A stretch of DNA of 64,000 nucleotides from assembly GCA_903901975.1 (NCBI GenBank), contig CAIUTB010000118.1:117428-181427 (forward strand), read 5' to 3'. This DNA is from an uncultured Bacteroidales bacterium. Its GTDB lineage: Bacteria; Bacteroidota; Bacteroidia; Bacteroidales; Paludibacteraceae. This document shows positions 55,318 to 63,978 of the stretch, piece after piece. The translations under genes and the position numbers were made by a program. Under the pieces are notes generated by a model, which saw only the letters and a list, made by a program, of their open reading frames with translations, was not told where the DNA came from and made no database searches. Position 1 is the stretch's first letter; each line of letters starts with the position of its first letter.

Positions 55318-56451
55318 TTATCTTCTGATTCTTATTTGTATTGCATTTTCAATCGGTTGTTCGCTGAAAAAAATCAAATAACCGCCACCTCCTGCTCCAC
55401 TTACTTTCCAACCTAACACATTAGGCTTGAAAACTTCAATCTGAGCCGAAATATCTGGTGTGACCATGTTGGGAAACATGGCAATTTGTGCGTTAAAACT
55501 TTCTGTCATGTATTTTCCAACAGCAGATGCATCCTTTTGCTGAAGAGCTTTCCAGCAGGATTCAGTTGCTTCGCTGAGTTTTCTAGCTCCAACTTCATTT
55601 ATCTTGGTATTTGCCAACACATCATAATTATCGTGACGTGGATAAAGGGGAATCATCCAAATCCGTTGCTCAATCCACTCAAGCAATTCTCCAACCTGAA
55701 CACTTTGAATATCTTCAGGCCAATAACCGCCATCGTAAAAATACTTATTCAAACCCGGCATCGTTATTCCCAACGAATCCTGTGAACCACTCACATAAGT
55801 TGTTCCGGGTGGATTTTCAAAACAGAAAAGTGTTTTGGCCAATTTTTCCTTATCGCCATCGGGTATATCGGTTTGCCAAAGCTCAATGGCTTTACGCCGA
55901 CTACTGGTTGACATGCCACTTCGGTCGTTAAATTCAAAATCCGGTTCAATACAAATGGTTATGACCGAGCCACATGCAAATTTGCTTACATAAGGTTGAT
56001 CGAGCCAACCTCCTGCCAAATCTAATCGGTATGGAATACGACATTCCTGACGTAAAGCAGTGGTTGATCGAGCGGGTAAATTTCCGTGTGGAATACGCTT
56101 ACTAACCACATATTCAATACCTATTTCCTTACACAAAGCTTCCTTAGCAGGTGTGTGTCCGTCAGCATTGACAAAGAAAATGTCGGGTTTCAACGTTTCC
56201 AGTTCATCTAAAAAATCGAGTAAACCCCCACCCTGATTTATCCAGGCATTTTTTACAACTTTCAATGACTTTACCATATACAAGCGCTCAGCATCAGAGT
56301 TTACTGTTTTGCGTGCTTTTAATTCGTTGATAGTTTTATCAGAACCTATACCAACATATAAATCACCGTATTGCGCAGCATCTTCGAAAAATGCCACATG
56401 TCCGCTATGCAACATATCATAGCATCCGCTTACAAAAACTTTTTTACTCAT
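55318..56451 (-). CDS. fusion of cytidylyltransferase-like and GHMP-kinase-like domains
   Basis: Two-domain protein. Residues 1 to about 130: a CTP-transfer-type nucleotidyltransferase (KVFVSGCYDMLHSGHV with the HIGH-like motif, and DAERLYMVKSLKVV). From about 135: a GHMP kinase with the RIPYRLDLAGGWLDQP N-terminus, SGMSTSSRRKAIEL as probable phosphate loop, and a C-terminal VSGAGGGGYLIFF motif. 377 residues, compact for two full domains. Probable sugar kinase plus nucleotidyl transfer, but the order (transferase first) is unusual. Located 7 bp downstream of thrC on the same strand. Substrate unknown. Confidence 0.75.
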   Translation of the reverse strand: MSKKVFVSGCYDMLHSGHVAFFEDAAQYGDLYVGIGSDKTINELKARKTVNSDAERLYMVKSLKVVKNAWINQGGGLLDFLDELETLKPDIFFVNADGHTPAKEALCKEIGIEYVVSKRIPHGNLPARSTTALRQECRIPYRLDLAGGWLDQPYVSKFACGSVITICIEPDFEFNDRSGMSTSSRRKAIELWQTDIPDGDKEKLAKTLFCFENPPGTTYVSGSQDSLGITMPGLNKYFYDGGYWPEDIQSVQVGELLEWIEQRIWMIPLYPRHDNYDVLANTKINEVGARKLSEATESCWKALQQKDASAVGKYMTESFNAQIAMFPNMVTPDISAQIEVFKPNVLGWKVSGAGGGGYLIFFSEQPIENAIQIRIRR

Positions 56452-56458
56452 ACCGAAA

Positions 56459-57775
56459 TCAGATTGTCAAGGTTGCTTGCGTTTTCAGGAAATTTTTAAA
56501 CGAACTAAAATCCTTGGATAAAGATATACTTTTCTTTTCACCCTTCATAAATTCCTGCAATTTCTGTGGAATATCAATTTTTTCTTCGATTATTTGTTCA
56601 ACTGTTTCGAGGAATTTAGCCGGATGTGCAGTTTCGAGGAATACGCCTATTTCGTTTGGTTTTAATCCTTCCTGCAAGGCTCTGTAACCGACTGCTCCAT
56701 GTGGATCGAGCAAATATCCGGTTTCATGCTTACAAGCTTTCAGTGTATCGGAAATTTGTTCGTCGGTATAACTCACAGCACTGATTTCAGCTGAAATAGC
56801 TTCGTGTGAACCACCATACAAATCCAACACACGGGCAAAATTACTCGGGTCACCCACATCCATGGCATTAGCAATGGTCGAAACTGAAGGGCGTGGCGTA
56901 TAAACACCGGTTTGTAAGTATTGAAGGAAAATATCGTTTCGGTTATTCGCAGCAATAAAACGTTTTAGTGGCAATCCCATTCGTTTTCCAAACAATCCTG
57001 CAGTGATATTTCCAAAGTTTCCACTTGGAACACACATCACCACATTGTCAGCCTTACCCAATTTTTTCAATTGAGCATAAGCATAGAAATAATAGAAGGA
57101 TTGCGGAATAAAACGGGCTACATTAATGGAATTAGCAGAAGTCAGTTTCAGTATAGAATTTAGCTCCTCATCCATAAATGCGGACTTTACCAATGCCTGA
57201 CAATCATCAAATGTTCCATCCACTTCCAAAGCCGTAATATTTTGTCCAAGCGTGGTAAATTGGCATTCCTGAATCGGACTAACCAATCCCTTTGGATAAA
57301 GCACGTATACATGAATGCCTTCAACACGCAGAAAACCATTAGCCACCGCACTTCCGGTATCGCCCGAAGTAGCTACCAAAACATTAACTAGTGTGTTACT
57401 TTGCTTTTGAATAAAATAGCCCAGCAAGCGCGACATGAACCGACCACCTACATCTTTGAATGCCAAAGTCGGACCGTGATACAATTCCAGACTGTAAATA
57501 TTATCATTTACATGCACCAATGGCACATCAAAATTCAACGTATCATACACGATTTTCTTCAACGCCTCTGCTTCCACATCTTCGCCGAAGAAAGCATCTG
57601 CAACCGTATATGCCATTTCCTGAAACGAAAGCGTTTCAATTGTATTGAAAAACGACTGAGGTAATTTTTTGATTAAATCGGGCATAAACAAGCCTTTATC
57701 TTCAGCCAATCCCTTCACTACGGCATCCTGCAAACTAACGCCACTCACTTTTTTGTTGGTACTGTAATATTTCAT
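56459..57775 (-). CDS. thrC: threonine synthase
   Basis: PLP enzyme that converts O-phosphohomoserine to threonine. PLP-lysine motif HGPTLAFKDVGGRF, VLVATSGDTGSAVANGF and CVPSGNFGNITAGL. 438 residues, complete. Its ATG overlaps the preceding stop as ATGA (57772-57775), so it is translated together with the phosphoglycerate-mutase-like gene, supporting that gene's role in phosphohomoserine supply. Confidence 0.95.
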   Translation of the reverse strand: MKYYSTNKKVSGVSLQDAVVKGLAEDKGLFMPDLIKKLPQSFFNTIETLSFQEMAYTVADAFFGEDVEAEALKKIVYDTLNFDVPLVHVNDNIYSLELYHGPTLAFKDVGGRFMSRLLGYFIQKQSNTLVNVLVATSGDTGSAVANGFLRVEGIHVYVLYPKGLVSPIQECQFTTLGQNITALEVDGTFDDCQALVKSAFMDEELNSILKLTSANSINVARFIPQSFYYFYAYAQLKKLGKADNVVMCVPSGNFGNITAGLFGKRMGLPLKRFIAANNRNDIFLQYLQTGVYTPRPSVSTIANAMDVGDPSNFARVLDLYGGSHEAISAEISAVSYTDEQISDTLKACKHETGYLLDPHGAVGYRALQEGLKPNEIGVFLETAHPAKFLETVEQIIEEKIDIPQKLQEFMKGEKKSISLSKDFSSFKNFLKTQATLTI

Positions 57776-58977
57776 TGAATCAACGTTTTCATAAATTCCA
57801 TGCCTTTCAGCAATCCATAACTTCCTTTTTCCGCCGAAAATTCATCATAAACGGTTACTTCATCAGCCTTTTCATCTGGACGGTAAATAACAAACGGAAC
57901 CGGTGAACAGGTATGTGTTTTATACACGCAGGGCGTTGGATGATCCGGTAAAATAGCTATGGTTACAGGCTCATCCCATGTTGAAATCTCATCAAAAATA
58001 GGCTTTACAACTCGTGAATCCAGGTATTCAATAGTCTTAATTTTCAAATCCACATCACCTTCATGACCGGCTTCATCGCTGGCTTCAATATGTAAATACA
58101 CAAAATCGTCGGTGCGGAGTGCATCAATTGCAGCTTGTGCTTTTCCTTCATAGTTGGTATTATAAAGACCTGTAGCACCTTCCACCTGAATCACTTTTAA
58201 TCCGGCATAAACGCCAATTCCACGTATTAAATCAACAGCAGAAATAACTGAACCACTTTTCAAATTATAGAGTTCCAGCAAGGTTTTCATTTCTGGTTTA
58301 TAGCCGGGCGACCAGGGCCAGATACTGTTGGCTTTGTCTTTTCCGGCAGCTGCCCGTTTCAGATTTACGGGATGATTTTCAAGCAATTCCTGCGAACGAA
58401 GAATTAAATTATTGAGCAAATCAGCAGTTTCTTTTGCCTCATCTACTTCAGCTTTAATCATTACCTCTGTAAAGGGCGTTCCTGTAACATCGTGTGGAGG
58501 AGTACAACTCAACTGTTTTATGCCTCCCTTCAGCTTCAACAAGTGACGGTAGGAAACCCCCGAAAAAAAATTAATCTGGTTGTTTCCAAGTTCTTTTTGT
58601 AAAAAAAGAATCAGTTCGGTGGCTTCTTCGTTGCTGATATGCCCGGCCGAGTGATTCTTTACATTTCCGTTTTCTATGCAAATAAGATTACAGCGCATGG
58701 CCATTTCGCCATCCTCGATAGCTACACCCATACTTGCCGCCTCCAGCGAGCCACGACCCTCGAAAACTTTAGGGACATCATAACCGAGCACGCTCATATT
58801 GGCAATTTCACTGCCAGGCGCAAATCCTTCAGGGATTGTATCGAGCAAACCGCTTCGTCCTAACGTAGCAATTTTATCTATGGTTGGTTTATTGGCAGCC
58901 TGCAAGCAGGTTTTATTTCCAAGCGAGGAGATAGGCTCATCAGCCATTCCGTCACCAAGTATAATTAAATATTTCAT
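57772..58977 (-). CDS. phosphoglycerate-mutase-like protein, predicted homoserine kinase
   Basis: Alkaline-phosphatase-superfamily protein of the ApgM type (ILGDGMADEP metal site, GSEIANMSVLGYD loop with the candidate nucleophile, DEAGHEGDVDLK, and ILPDHPTPCVYKTH). A subgroup of these has been proposed as a non-orthologous homoserine kinase because it occurs in thr operons without thrB, as here before thrC. 401 residues. The thr operon homoserine dehydrogenase gene is not in the neighbourhood; a C4-TAA-C4 inverted repeat lies directly upstream. Confidence 0.85.
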   Translation of the reverse strand: MKYLIILGDGMADEPISSLGNKTCLQAANKPTIDKIATLGRSGLLDTIPEGFAPGSEIANMSVLGYDVPKVFEGRGSLEAASMGVAIEDGEMAMRCNLICIENGNVKNHSAGHISNEEATELILFLQKELGNNQINFFSGVSYRHLLKLKGGIKQLSCTPPHDVTGTPFTEVMIKAEVDEAKETADLLNNLILRSQELLENHPVNLKRAAAGKDKANSIWPWSPGYKPEMKTLLELYNLKSGSVISAVDLIRGIGVYAGLKVIQVEGATGLYNTNYEGKAQAAIDALRTDDFVYLHIEASDEAGHEGDVDLKIKTIEYLDSRVVKPIFDEISTWDEPVTIAILPDHPTPCVYKTHTCSPVPFVIYRPDEKADEVTVYDEFSAEKGSYGLLKGMEFMKTLIQ

Positions 58978-58984
58978 ATAACGA

Positions 58985-59103
58985 CCCCTAACCCCTAAAG
59001 GGGGATTAAGCTACTTTAGTTCAATTAAAACTTTGTTATTATTTTTAAATAAATAAGATTCTAAAATAAATACTATCCATATTCCCCCTTTAGGGGCTAG
59101 GGG
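58985..59103. repeat. inverted pair of C4-TAA-C4 elements
   Basis: Left arm 58985-59007 (CCCCTAACCCCTAAAGGGGGATT) complements the right arm 59083-59103 with one change, separated by about 75 AT-rich bases. The same element pair is found at 42438-42551. Confidence 0.85.
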
Positions 59104-59107
59104 TTAT

Positions 59108-60133
59108 CTATTCCAGAAAATCTTTATAATCAGGCAATGCGTCCTCAAATTTCTTAACTGTTTCAGCTAAAGTCAAAAGACTTTCACCACCTGCGGCATT
59201 TAAATGACCGCCACCGTTAAACAACTCAGCTGCCACTTTGTTTGCAGGAAACGTACCTTGCGAGCGTAATGAAATTTTTATTTTGTCAGTATCTTCCCTC
59301 ATAAATACTGAAAAATCAACTCCTGCAATGGATAATGGTATATTTACAAAACCTTCAGCATCACCATTTTGAAAATTAAACTGATAAAGTTCTTTGCTTG
59401 TCAATGTGATTAATGCTGCTTTATATTCGGGATATATTTTCATTTTCTGAAACAGACAAAATCCCATTAAACGTAATCTGTCAGCAGAATAAGTGTTAAA
59501 TACCTTCCGGTAAATCTCATCTTTGTCAACACCCAACTTAATTAGTTCGGCAATAATAATATAAATTTCCTGACTATTGGAATTATACGTAAACCCGCCT
59601 GTATCAGTCATCATACCTGTATAGATACATTCGGCACAAGCCAGATTGATTTCCGAAAAATCACCCAATCGACAAATCAACCTGAAAATCAATTCACTGG
59701 TAGAGGAAATTTCCGGATACGAAATAGCAACTTTAGCAAAATCGGCAGGTTGTAAATGATGATCAACTAATATTTTCGGAGCTGCAGCATTCATTACCGC
59801 ATTAGCCATGCTGCCCATACGTTTTGGTGCATTGAAATCGAGTGTGAAAATTAATTCGGCAGCTGATATAAGTTCATCAGATTTTGCTTTGTGATTTTCA
59901 TAATCGAGTACCCGGTCTGAACCGGGCAACCAATTTAGAAATTCTGCAAACTTTGTTGGAACAATCACAACCGGTTCTTTTCCTATAGTCATCAAATAAT
60001 GCCACAATGCCAGGGTAGAACCCATAGCATCACCATCCGGCCCAACATGGGTTACAATCACGATTTTCTCAACACTGTCAATCGCTTTTCTTACCTTGCT
60101 GATAAGTTCCTCAGCAATAATTTTAGAAATCAT
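59108..60133 (-). CDS. nrnA: bifunctional oligoribonuclease / PAP phosphatase
   Basis: DHH-family phosphoesterase degrading nanoRNA and 3'-phosphoadenosine phosphate. VIVTHVGPDGDAMGS holds the first metal-binding motif, ILVDHHLQPA the DHH motif, DTGGFTY the third motif, and GGGHLNAAGG the DHHA1 substrate motif. 341 residues. The -7 box is at 60156-60163. It precedes the C4-TAA-C4 inverted repeat. Confidence 0.92.
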   Translation of the reverse strand: MISKIIAEELISKVRKAIDSVEKIVIVTHVGPDGDAMGSTLALWHYLMTIGKEPVVIVPTKFAEFLNWLPGSDRVLDYENHKAKSDELISAAELIFTLDFNAPKRMGSMANAVMNAAAPKILVDHHLQPADFAKVAISYPEISSTSELIFRLICRLGDFSEINLACAECIYTGMMTDTGGFTYNSNSQEIYIIIAELIKLGVDKDEIYRKVFNTYSADRLRLMGFCLFQKMKIYPEYKAALITLTSKELYQFNFQNGDAEGFVNIPLSIAGVDFSVFMREDTDKIKISLRSQGTFPANKVAAELFNGGGHLNAAGGESLLTLAETVKKFEDALPDYKDFLE

Positions 60134-60155
60134 ATTTCTGTTTTTAATTTGAATG

Positions 60156-60163
60156 CAAAAGTA
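60156..60163 (-). promoter_or_regulatory. -7 box for nrnA
   Basis: Minus-strand TACTTTTG, matching TAnnTTTG, 23 bp upstream of the ATG. Confidence 0.5.
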
Positions 60164-60205
60164 GCAAAAAAATACGATTTTGAGAGTACGATAACATTCT
60201 GATTC

Positions 60206-62263
60206 TTAATCTTTAATATTCAGTACATAAGCACCTTGTTCGGCAATGGAATAGAAGGCAATATTTCGTGCTTTACAGGCATTTCGTATATCGTCGGTGT
60301 ACCATCTTGAAATACTTTTATCGACAATAATTTTTCGGGGATGAACACAATCCAGAATATGAGCAATTCGTGGTTTCAATCGGTTACCAATAATCAGATA
60401 ATCAAGTTCAATTGGTGTTTGGGTAGTTTTCTTTTTCAGAAAATCATTCTGCAAAATCAACACTTTATTTCCTTCAAAACAACCGAAACCATCAGCAAAC
60501 CAGTTTGAATTGTTCAAATAAACAGGCTTTTCGAATTTTTGTCGTTGCCAGTATGTTTTGGCAATACGTTCAATTTCAGCCGAATCCGTTGAGTAGACAA
60601 AATTTATATTCCTGTTAATAAAACTAATATGAACGTTTTTCTGACCGGCATACACAACGATTCGTTTGCTTGTAAGTGTTTGGTGATTAGTTTGTATGTT
60701 TAGCAAACAGGTAATCAGAAGGGCAAATAAACCAACAAAAAGCGGAGCAAATTTCCTACTGAAGAAATAAGCGGAAAGATAGAAAATGGCGAGAAAGAAG
60801 AAAAAAGTCTGCCTTACATCCAACGAAATATGCCAAACCGAATGTGGTAAATTCTGAATCGTCACGATTACATAATTCAGCAACCAAACCGACCACTTCA
60901 GCATAAATCCCATGGCAGTTGACAAATAAGGCAACCACGAAACGGTCAATAATCCGATGGCCAGGTAAATAACCAGACTCGAAAGCGGAATGGCGATAAA
61001 ATTGGTCAACAGGAAATAATTCGGAAATTGTTGAAAATAATACAGTGTGAAAGGTGTTGTGCCAAGTTGAGCTGCAATAGAAACCGAGAACATTTCCCAA
61101 CTAAATCGACTGATTTTATTGCCTGGTTTGTACAATTTATCAATGATGGGCTGAAAGAAAATAATGCTCAAAACTGCTGAGTAACTTAACTGAAATCCAA
61201 CGTCATACAAAAAATTGGGATTATAAACCAACATCAACAAAGCTGACATAAAAATGGTATTGTAAATTTGCGATTTGCGTTCCAAACAATAAGCAAAAGC
61301 CACGAACGAAAACATCAAAGCTGCGCGAATTACCGCTGCCGACATACCCGAAATAAAAGCATAAGCCCACAGAAACAAAATAATGATAATGGATTTGATA
61401 ATTTTCTTTTTTTGCGATTTGTCCAGGAAACTCAGCAAAAAGGCAATCACCACGTAAACAACTCCAACATGCATCCCACTTACTGAAAGTATATGCATTG
61501 CTCCTGTGGCAGAATAACTCGCCCGCAAATCCGGTTGCAGATCATCAGTATAACCCAAAGTCAATGCAGCCAGCACAGCAAATTCATCACCTTGAATTTT
61601 GAATTTACGGTAAATACCCAGCAGGTAATTCCGTCCCTTATCGGCTTCACGACGAATCGAAAAAGAATTGCTATGCCCCATTATCCACCAACCGCCTGAA
61701 GAAATATACGAAGTCGCTCCGATTCCCTGCCGTTTAAGGTAGGTGGCATAGTCAAATGCATCAGGATTCAGTGGTTTTTCGGGTGAAGCAAACTCGGCTT
61801 CAAGCATCAGTCTGTCGCCAAACAGAAGTTTGGATGCTGCTTTATCTTTCTGAAAATACAAAATAGCTTGTCCGTGAGCGGGTTTCCAACCTGAATTATA
61901 AAATTGCAGCACATCGGCTTTGCACATATAAGATTTAGCCTTTTCTACCGGTGCAGAAACAATTTCAAGCCGATAAATTCCTTTTTGATGCAATTGGTCA
62001 AATGAGGTTGACTTTTCATTTTCTAAAGTCAGGGTGTATGCCAAAGAAAACATAAACAAAAAAATTCCGAAGCCAAACAGCCAACGGAATTGAAATTGAC
62101 GTTTCGGAATACGGATTCCAAACGATAAAATGACAAGTACAAGCGACAATCCAAGCATCGCCCACAAACACCAGGACTGAAACTCCACAAAGCGGTACAC
62201 AATGATACCAAGCATAAATGGAAGCAACAATCTGAAAAACGGAGTTCGTTGCAGAAAATCCAT
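60206..62263 (-). CDS. comEC: ComEC/Rec2 family DNA-uptake channel protein
   Basis: Inner-membrane channel of natural transformation. The N-terminal membrane part and DUF4131-like domain lead to the ComEC core (SGMHVGVVYVVIAFLLS, AFISGMSAAVIRAALMFS, GFQLSYSAVLSIIFFQPII). The C-terminal soluble region after about residue 520 resembles the metallo-beta-lactamase part in length but lacks the HxHxDH metal motif, so it is probably non-catalytic. 685 residues. Other competence genes are not nearby, so competence is only inferred. Confidence 0.9.
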   Translation of the reverse strand: MDFLQRTPFFRLLLPFMLGIIVYRFVEFQSWCLWAMLGLSLVLVILSFGIRIPKRQFQFRWLFGFGIFLFMFSLAYTLTLENEKSTSFDQLHQKGIYRLEIVSAPVEKAKSYMCKADVLQFYNSGWKPAHGQAILYFQKDKAASKLLFGDRLMLEAEFASPEKPLNPDAFDYATYLKRQGIGATSYISSGGWWIMGHSNSFSIRREADKGRNYLLGIYRKFKIQGDEFAVLAALTLGYTDDLQPDLRASYSATGAMHILSVSGMHVGVVYVVIAFLLSFLDKSQKKKIIKSIIIILFLWAYAFISGMSAAVIRAALMFSFVAFAYCLERKSQIYNTIFMSALLMLVYNPNFLYDVGFQLSYSAVLSIIFFQPIIDKLYKPGNKISRFSWEMFSVSIAAQLGTTPFTLYYFQQFPNYFLLTNFIAIPLSSLVIYLAIGLLTVSWLPYLSTAMGFMLKWSVWLLNYVIVTIQNLPHSVWHISLDVRQTFFFFLAIFYLSAYFFSRKFAPLFVGLFALLITCLLNIQTNHQTLTSKRIVVYAGQKNVHISFINRNINFVYSTDSAEIERIAKTYWQRQKFEKPVYLNNSNWFADGFGCFEGNKVLILQNDFLKKKTTQTPIELDYLIIGNRLKPRIAHILDCVHPRKIIVDKSISRWYTDDIRNACKARNIAFYSIAEQGAYVLNIKD

Positions 62264-62346
62264 AAATAAATAGTTACAAGAATTTAGTTACGAGTTACGA
62301 GGCTACGTAGCTGCCAATCTGCAATTTAAAAACAATTTCTAAAATC

Positions 62347-63000
62347 TCAATTACAATTTAGCATGTTATGAATCGTTTCAACCGGATTAGCGGAATTAAA
62401 AACAGAACTACCTGCAACCAACACACTCACACCTGCTTCGTAAAGTTTCGGGGCATTGTGAAGGTTCACACCACCGTCAATTTCGATCATGCAGTTGGCA
62501 TTCTTGCGTTTCATTATTTCACGCAGTTCGGCAATGCGGTCATAAGTTTCTTCAATGAATTTCTGTCCGCCATAACCCGCAAATACCGACATCAGCAGCA
62601 CCATATCCACTTTATCCACATAGGGCTCAAGAAAACTGATTGGTATATCCGGATTCACCGAAATACCCACCTGAATACCTTCAGCACGGATTAAATCAAT
62701 CACTTCCTGCGGATTTTCAGCCGCCTCACAATGAAAAGTAAGCATACCTGCACCAGCTTCGGCAAAACGTTTCACGTATTTTTCGGGATGCACAATCATA
62801 ATATGTACATCGAGCATTTTCGTGCAATGTTTCCTTACCGCTTCCAGTACCGGAAAACCAAAAGAAATATTCGGTACAAACACACCATCCATCACATCGA
62901 TATGCAGCCATTCTGCCTCACTGGCATTAATCATTTCACAATCAGATTTCAGATTTCCAAAGTCAGCTGCAAGCAAGGAAGGAGATATAATTCGTTTCAT
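62347..63000 (-). CDS. rpe: ribulose-phosphate 3-epimerase
   Basis: Interconverts ribulose 5-phosphate and xylulose 5-phosphate. SLLAADFGNL, HIDVMDGVFVPNISFG, MLDVHIMIVHPE, LMSVFAGYGGQKFIE and EIDGGVN are the classical motifs with metal ligands His and Asp. 217 residues. The -7 box at 63022-63029 abuts the terminator of the small ORF upstream. Confidence 0.97.
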   Translation of the reverse strand: MKRIISPSLLAADFGNLKSDCEMINASEAEWLHIDVMDGVFVPNISFGFPVLEAVRKHCTKMLDVHIMIVHPEKYVKRFAEAGAGMLTFHCEAAENPQEVIDLIRAEGIQVGISVNPDIPISFLEPYVDKVDMVLLMSVFAGYGGQKFIEETYDRIAELREIMKRKNANCMIEIDGGVNLHNAPKLYEAGVSVLVAGSSVFNSANPVETIHNMLNCN

Positions 63001-63021
63001 ATTTGATTAAAATTTAATATG

Positions 63022-63029
63022 CAAATATA
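63022..63029 (-). promoter_or_regulatory. -7 box for rpe
   Basis: Minus-strand TATATTTG, matching TAnnTTTG, 22 bp upstream of the rpe ATG. Confidence 0.45.
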
Positions 63030-63031
63030 AT

Positions 63032-63069
63032 AAAAAAAAGACTTCCGAGCATTTCGGAAGTCTTTTTTT
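63032..63069 (-). terminator. rho-independent terminator
   Basis: AAAAGACTTCCGA / TCGGAAGTCTTTT stem-loop with T-runs on both strands, right after the stop of the small ORF at 63068. Confidence 0.92.
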
Positions 63070-63244
63070 AGTTTAAGAACAATTCAATGTACTGATTTTC
63101 TGAAGATTTCTGAACCCTGTAAACAGCTGCGAATTGTAAAATCCGGTTCAGTGTTTCTTGCTTGGGTTGCAGTTCCTGATCACTTTCAGGACGTTTGGGT
63201 TTAAATAAATCAGTTTTGTTCGACAGAGTAGTAAATTTTTGCAT
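63068..63244 (-). CDS. small unrecognised protein, 58 residues
   Basis: A short ORF between rpe and the ECF sigma gene that ends exactly at a strong terminator, which supports it being a real gene. It starts at ATG 63244 with AGG about 6 bases upstream; a GTG two codons earlier is less likely. Contents: basic/charged N-terminal half (KRPESDQELQPKQE) and an aliphatic C-terminal segment (LNRILQFAAVYRVQ). No transmembrane helix or signal peptide. Similar short proteins occur next to sigma genes in other Bacteroidota in my recollection, but I cannot name a family. Confidence 0.6.
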   Translation of the reverse strand: MQKFTTLSNKTDLFKPKRPESDQELQPKQETLNRILQFAAVYRVQKSSENQYIELFLN

Positions 63245-63384
63245 AGGCACCTATAAAATTTTAGAAGTATATATCTAAAACGTAAGTGATTGCAAAAAAG
63301 TATAAATTCAATGAAATAATTTTATAATTCCCAATTTCCAATGGTTTTTTATTAATTGTGAATCAAAAATTGAATAATTGAAAA

Positions 63385-63978
63385 TTACTTTATCTCAAGA
63401 TAAACATCTTTTTCCTGAGCAATGCGACGCATATTGAGCAATGCATAGCGCATACGACCCAGAGCAGTATTGATGCTCACATCGGTTCGTTCTGCTATTT
63501 CTTTAAAGCTCAAATCTTCGAAATAGCGCATACGAATTACCTTTTGTTGCGAAGCTGGCAGCAAATCAATCAGGTGAACCACATCGGCCAGCACCTGCTC
63601 GTTCGAAAGAGTTTCCTCAATGCTTTTTTCAGACAGCTTTGCATTATTAACTATATCATAATCAACAGCATCGGCTGAAAAAGTATTTTCGTTTTTTACA
63701 CGACGGAAGTGATCAATAATCAGATTGTGGGCAATACGGTTTATCCACGCCAAAAACTTTCCGGCTTCGGTGTATCGTCCTTGTTGAATGGTTGAAATGG
63801 CTTTGATAAAGGTGTCCTGAAATATATCTTCGGCGAGTTCCCGACTGCGTACAATCAAATAGATGTAAGTGTATACTTTTGATTTGTAACGCAACAATAA
63901 AATTTCAAACGCTTGATTATTACCTTTCTCATACAATTTCACCAATTCGTCATCGGTTAATTGATTCAGAGTTTTCAT
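63385..63978 (-). CDS. ECF-type RNA polymerase sigma factor
   Basis: Sigma-70 family, extracytoplasmic-function type. Region 2 has FEILLLRYKSKVYTYIYLIV and ELAEDIFQDTFIKA; region 4 has VIRMRYFEDLSFKEIAERTDVSINTALGRM with a helix-turn-helix. 197 residues. No adjacent anti-sigma gene is seen within the window, so its regulation is open. Confidence 0.93.
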   Translation of the reverse strand: MKTLNQLTDDELVKLYEKGNNQAFEILLLRYKSKVYTYIYLIVRSRELAEDIFQDTFIKAISTIQQGRYTEAGKFLAWINRIAHNLIIDHFRRVKNENTFSADAVDYDIVNNAKLSEKSIEETLSNEQVLADVVHLIDLLPASQQKVIRMRYFEDLSFKEIAERTDVSINTALGRMRYALLNMRRIAQEKDVYLEIK

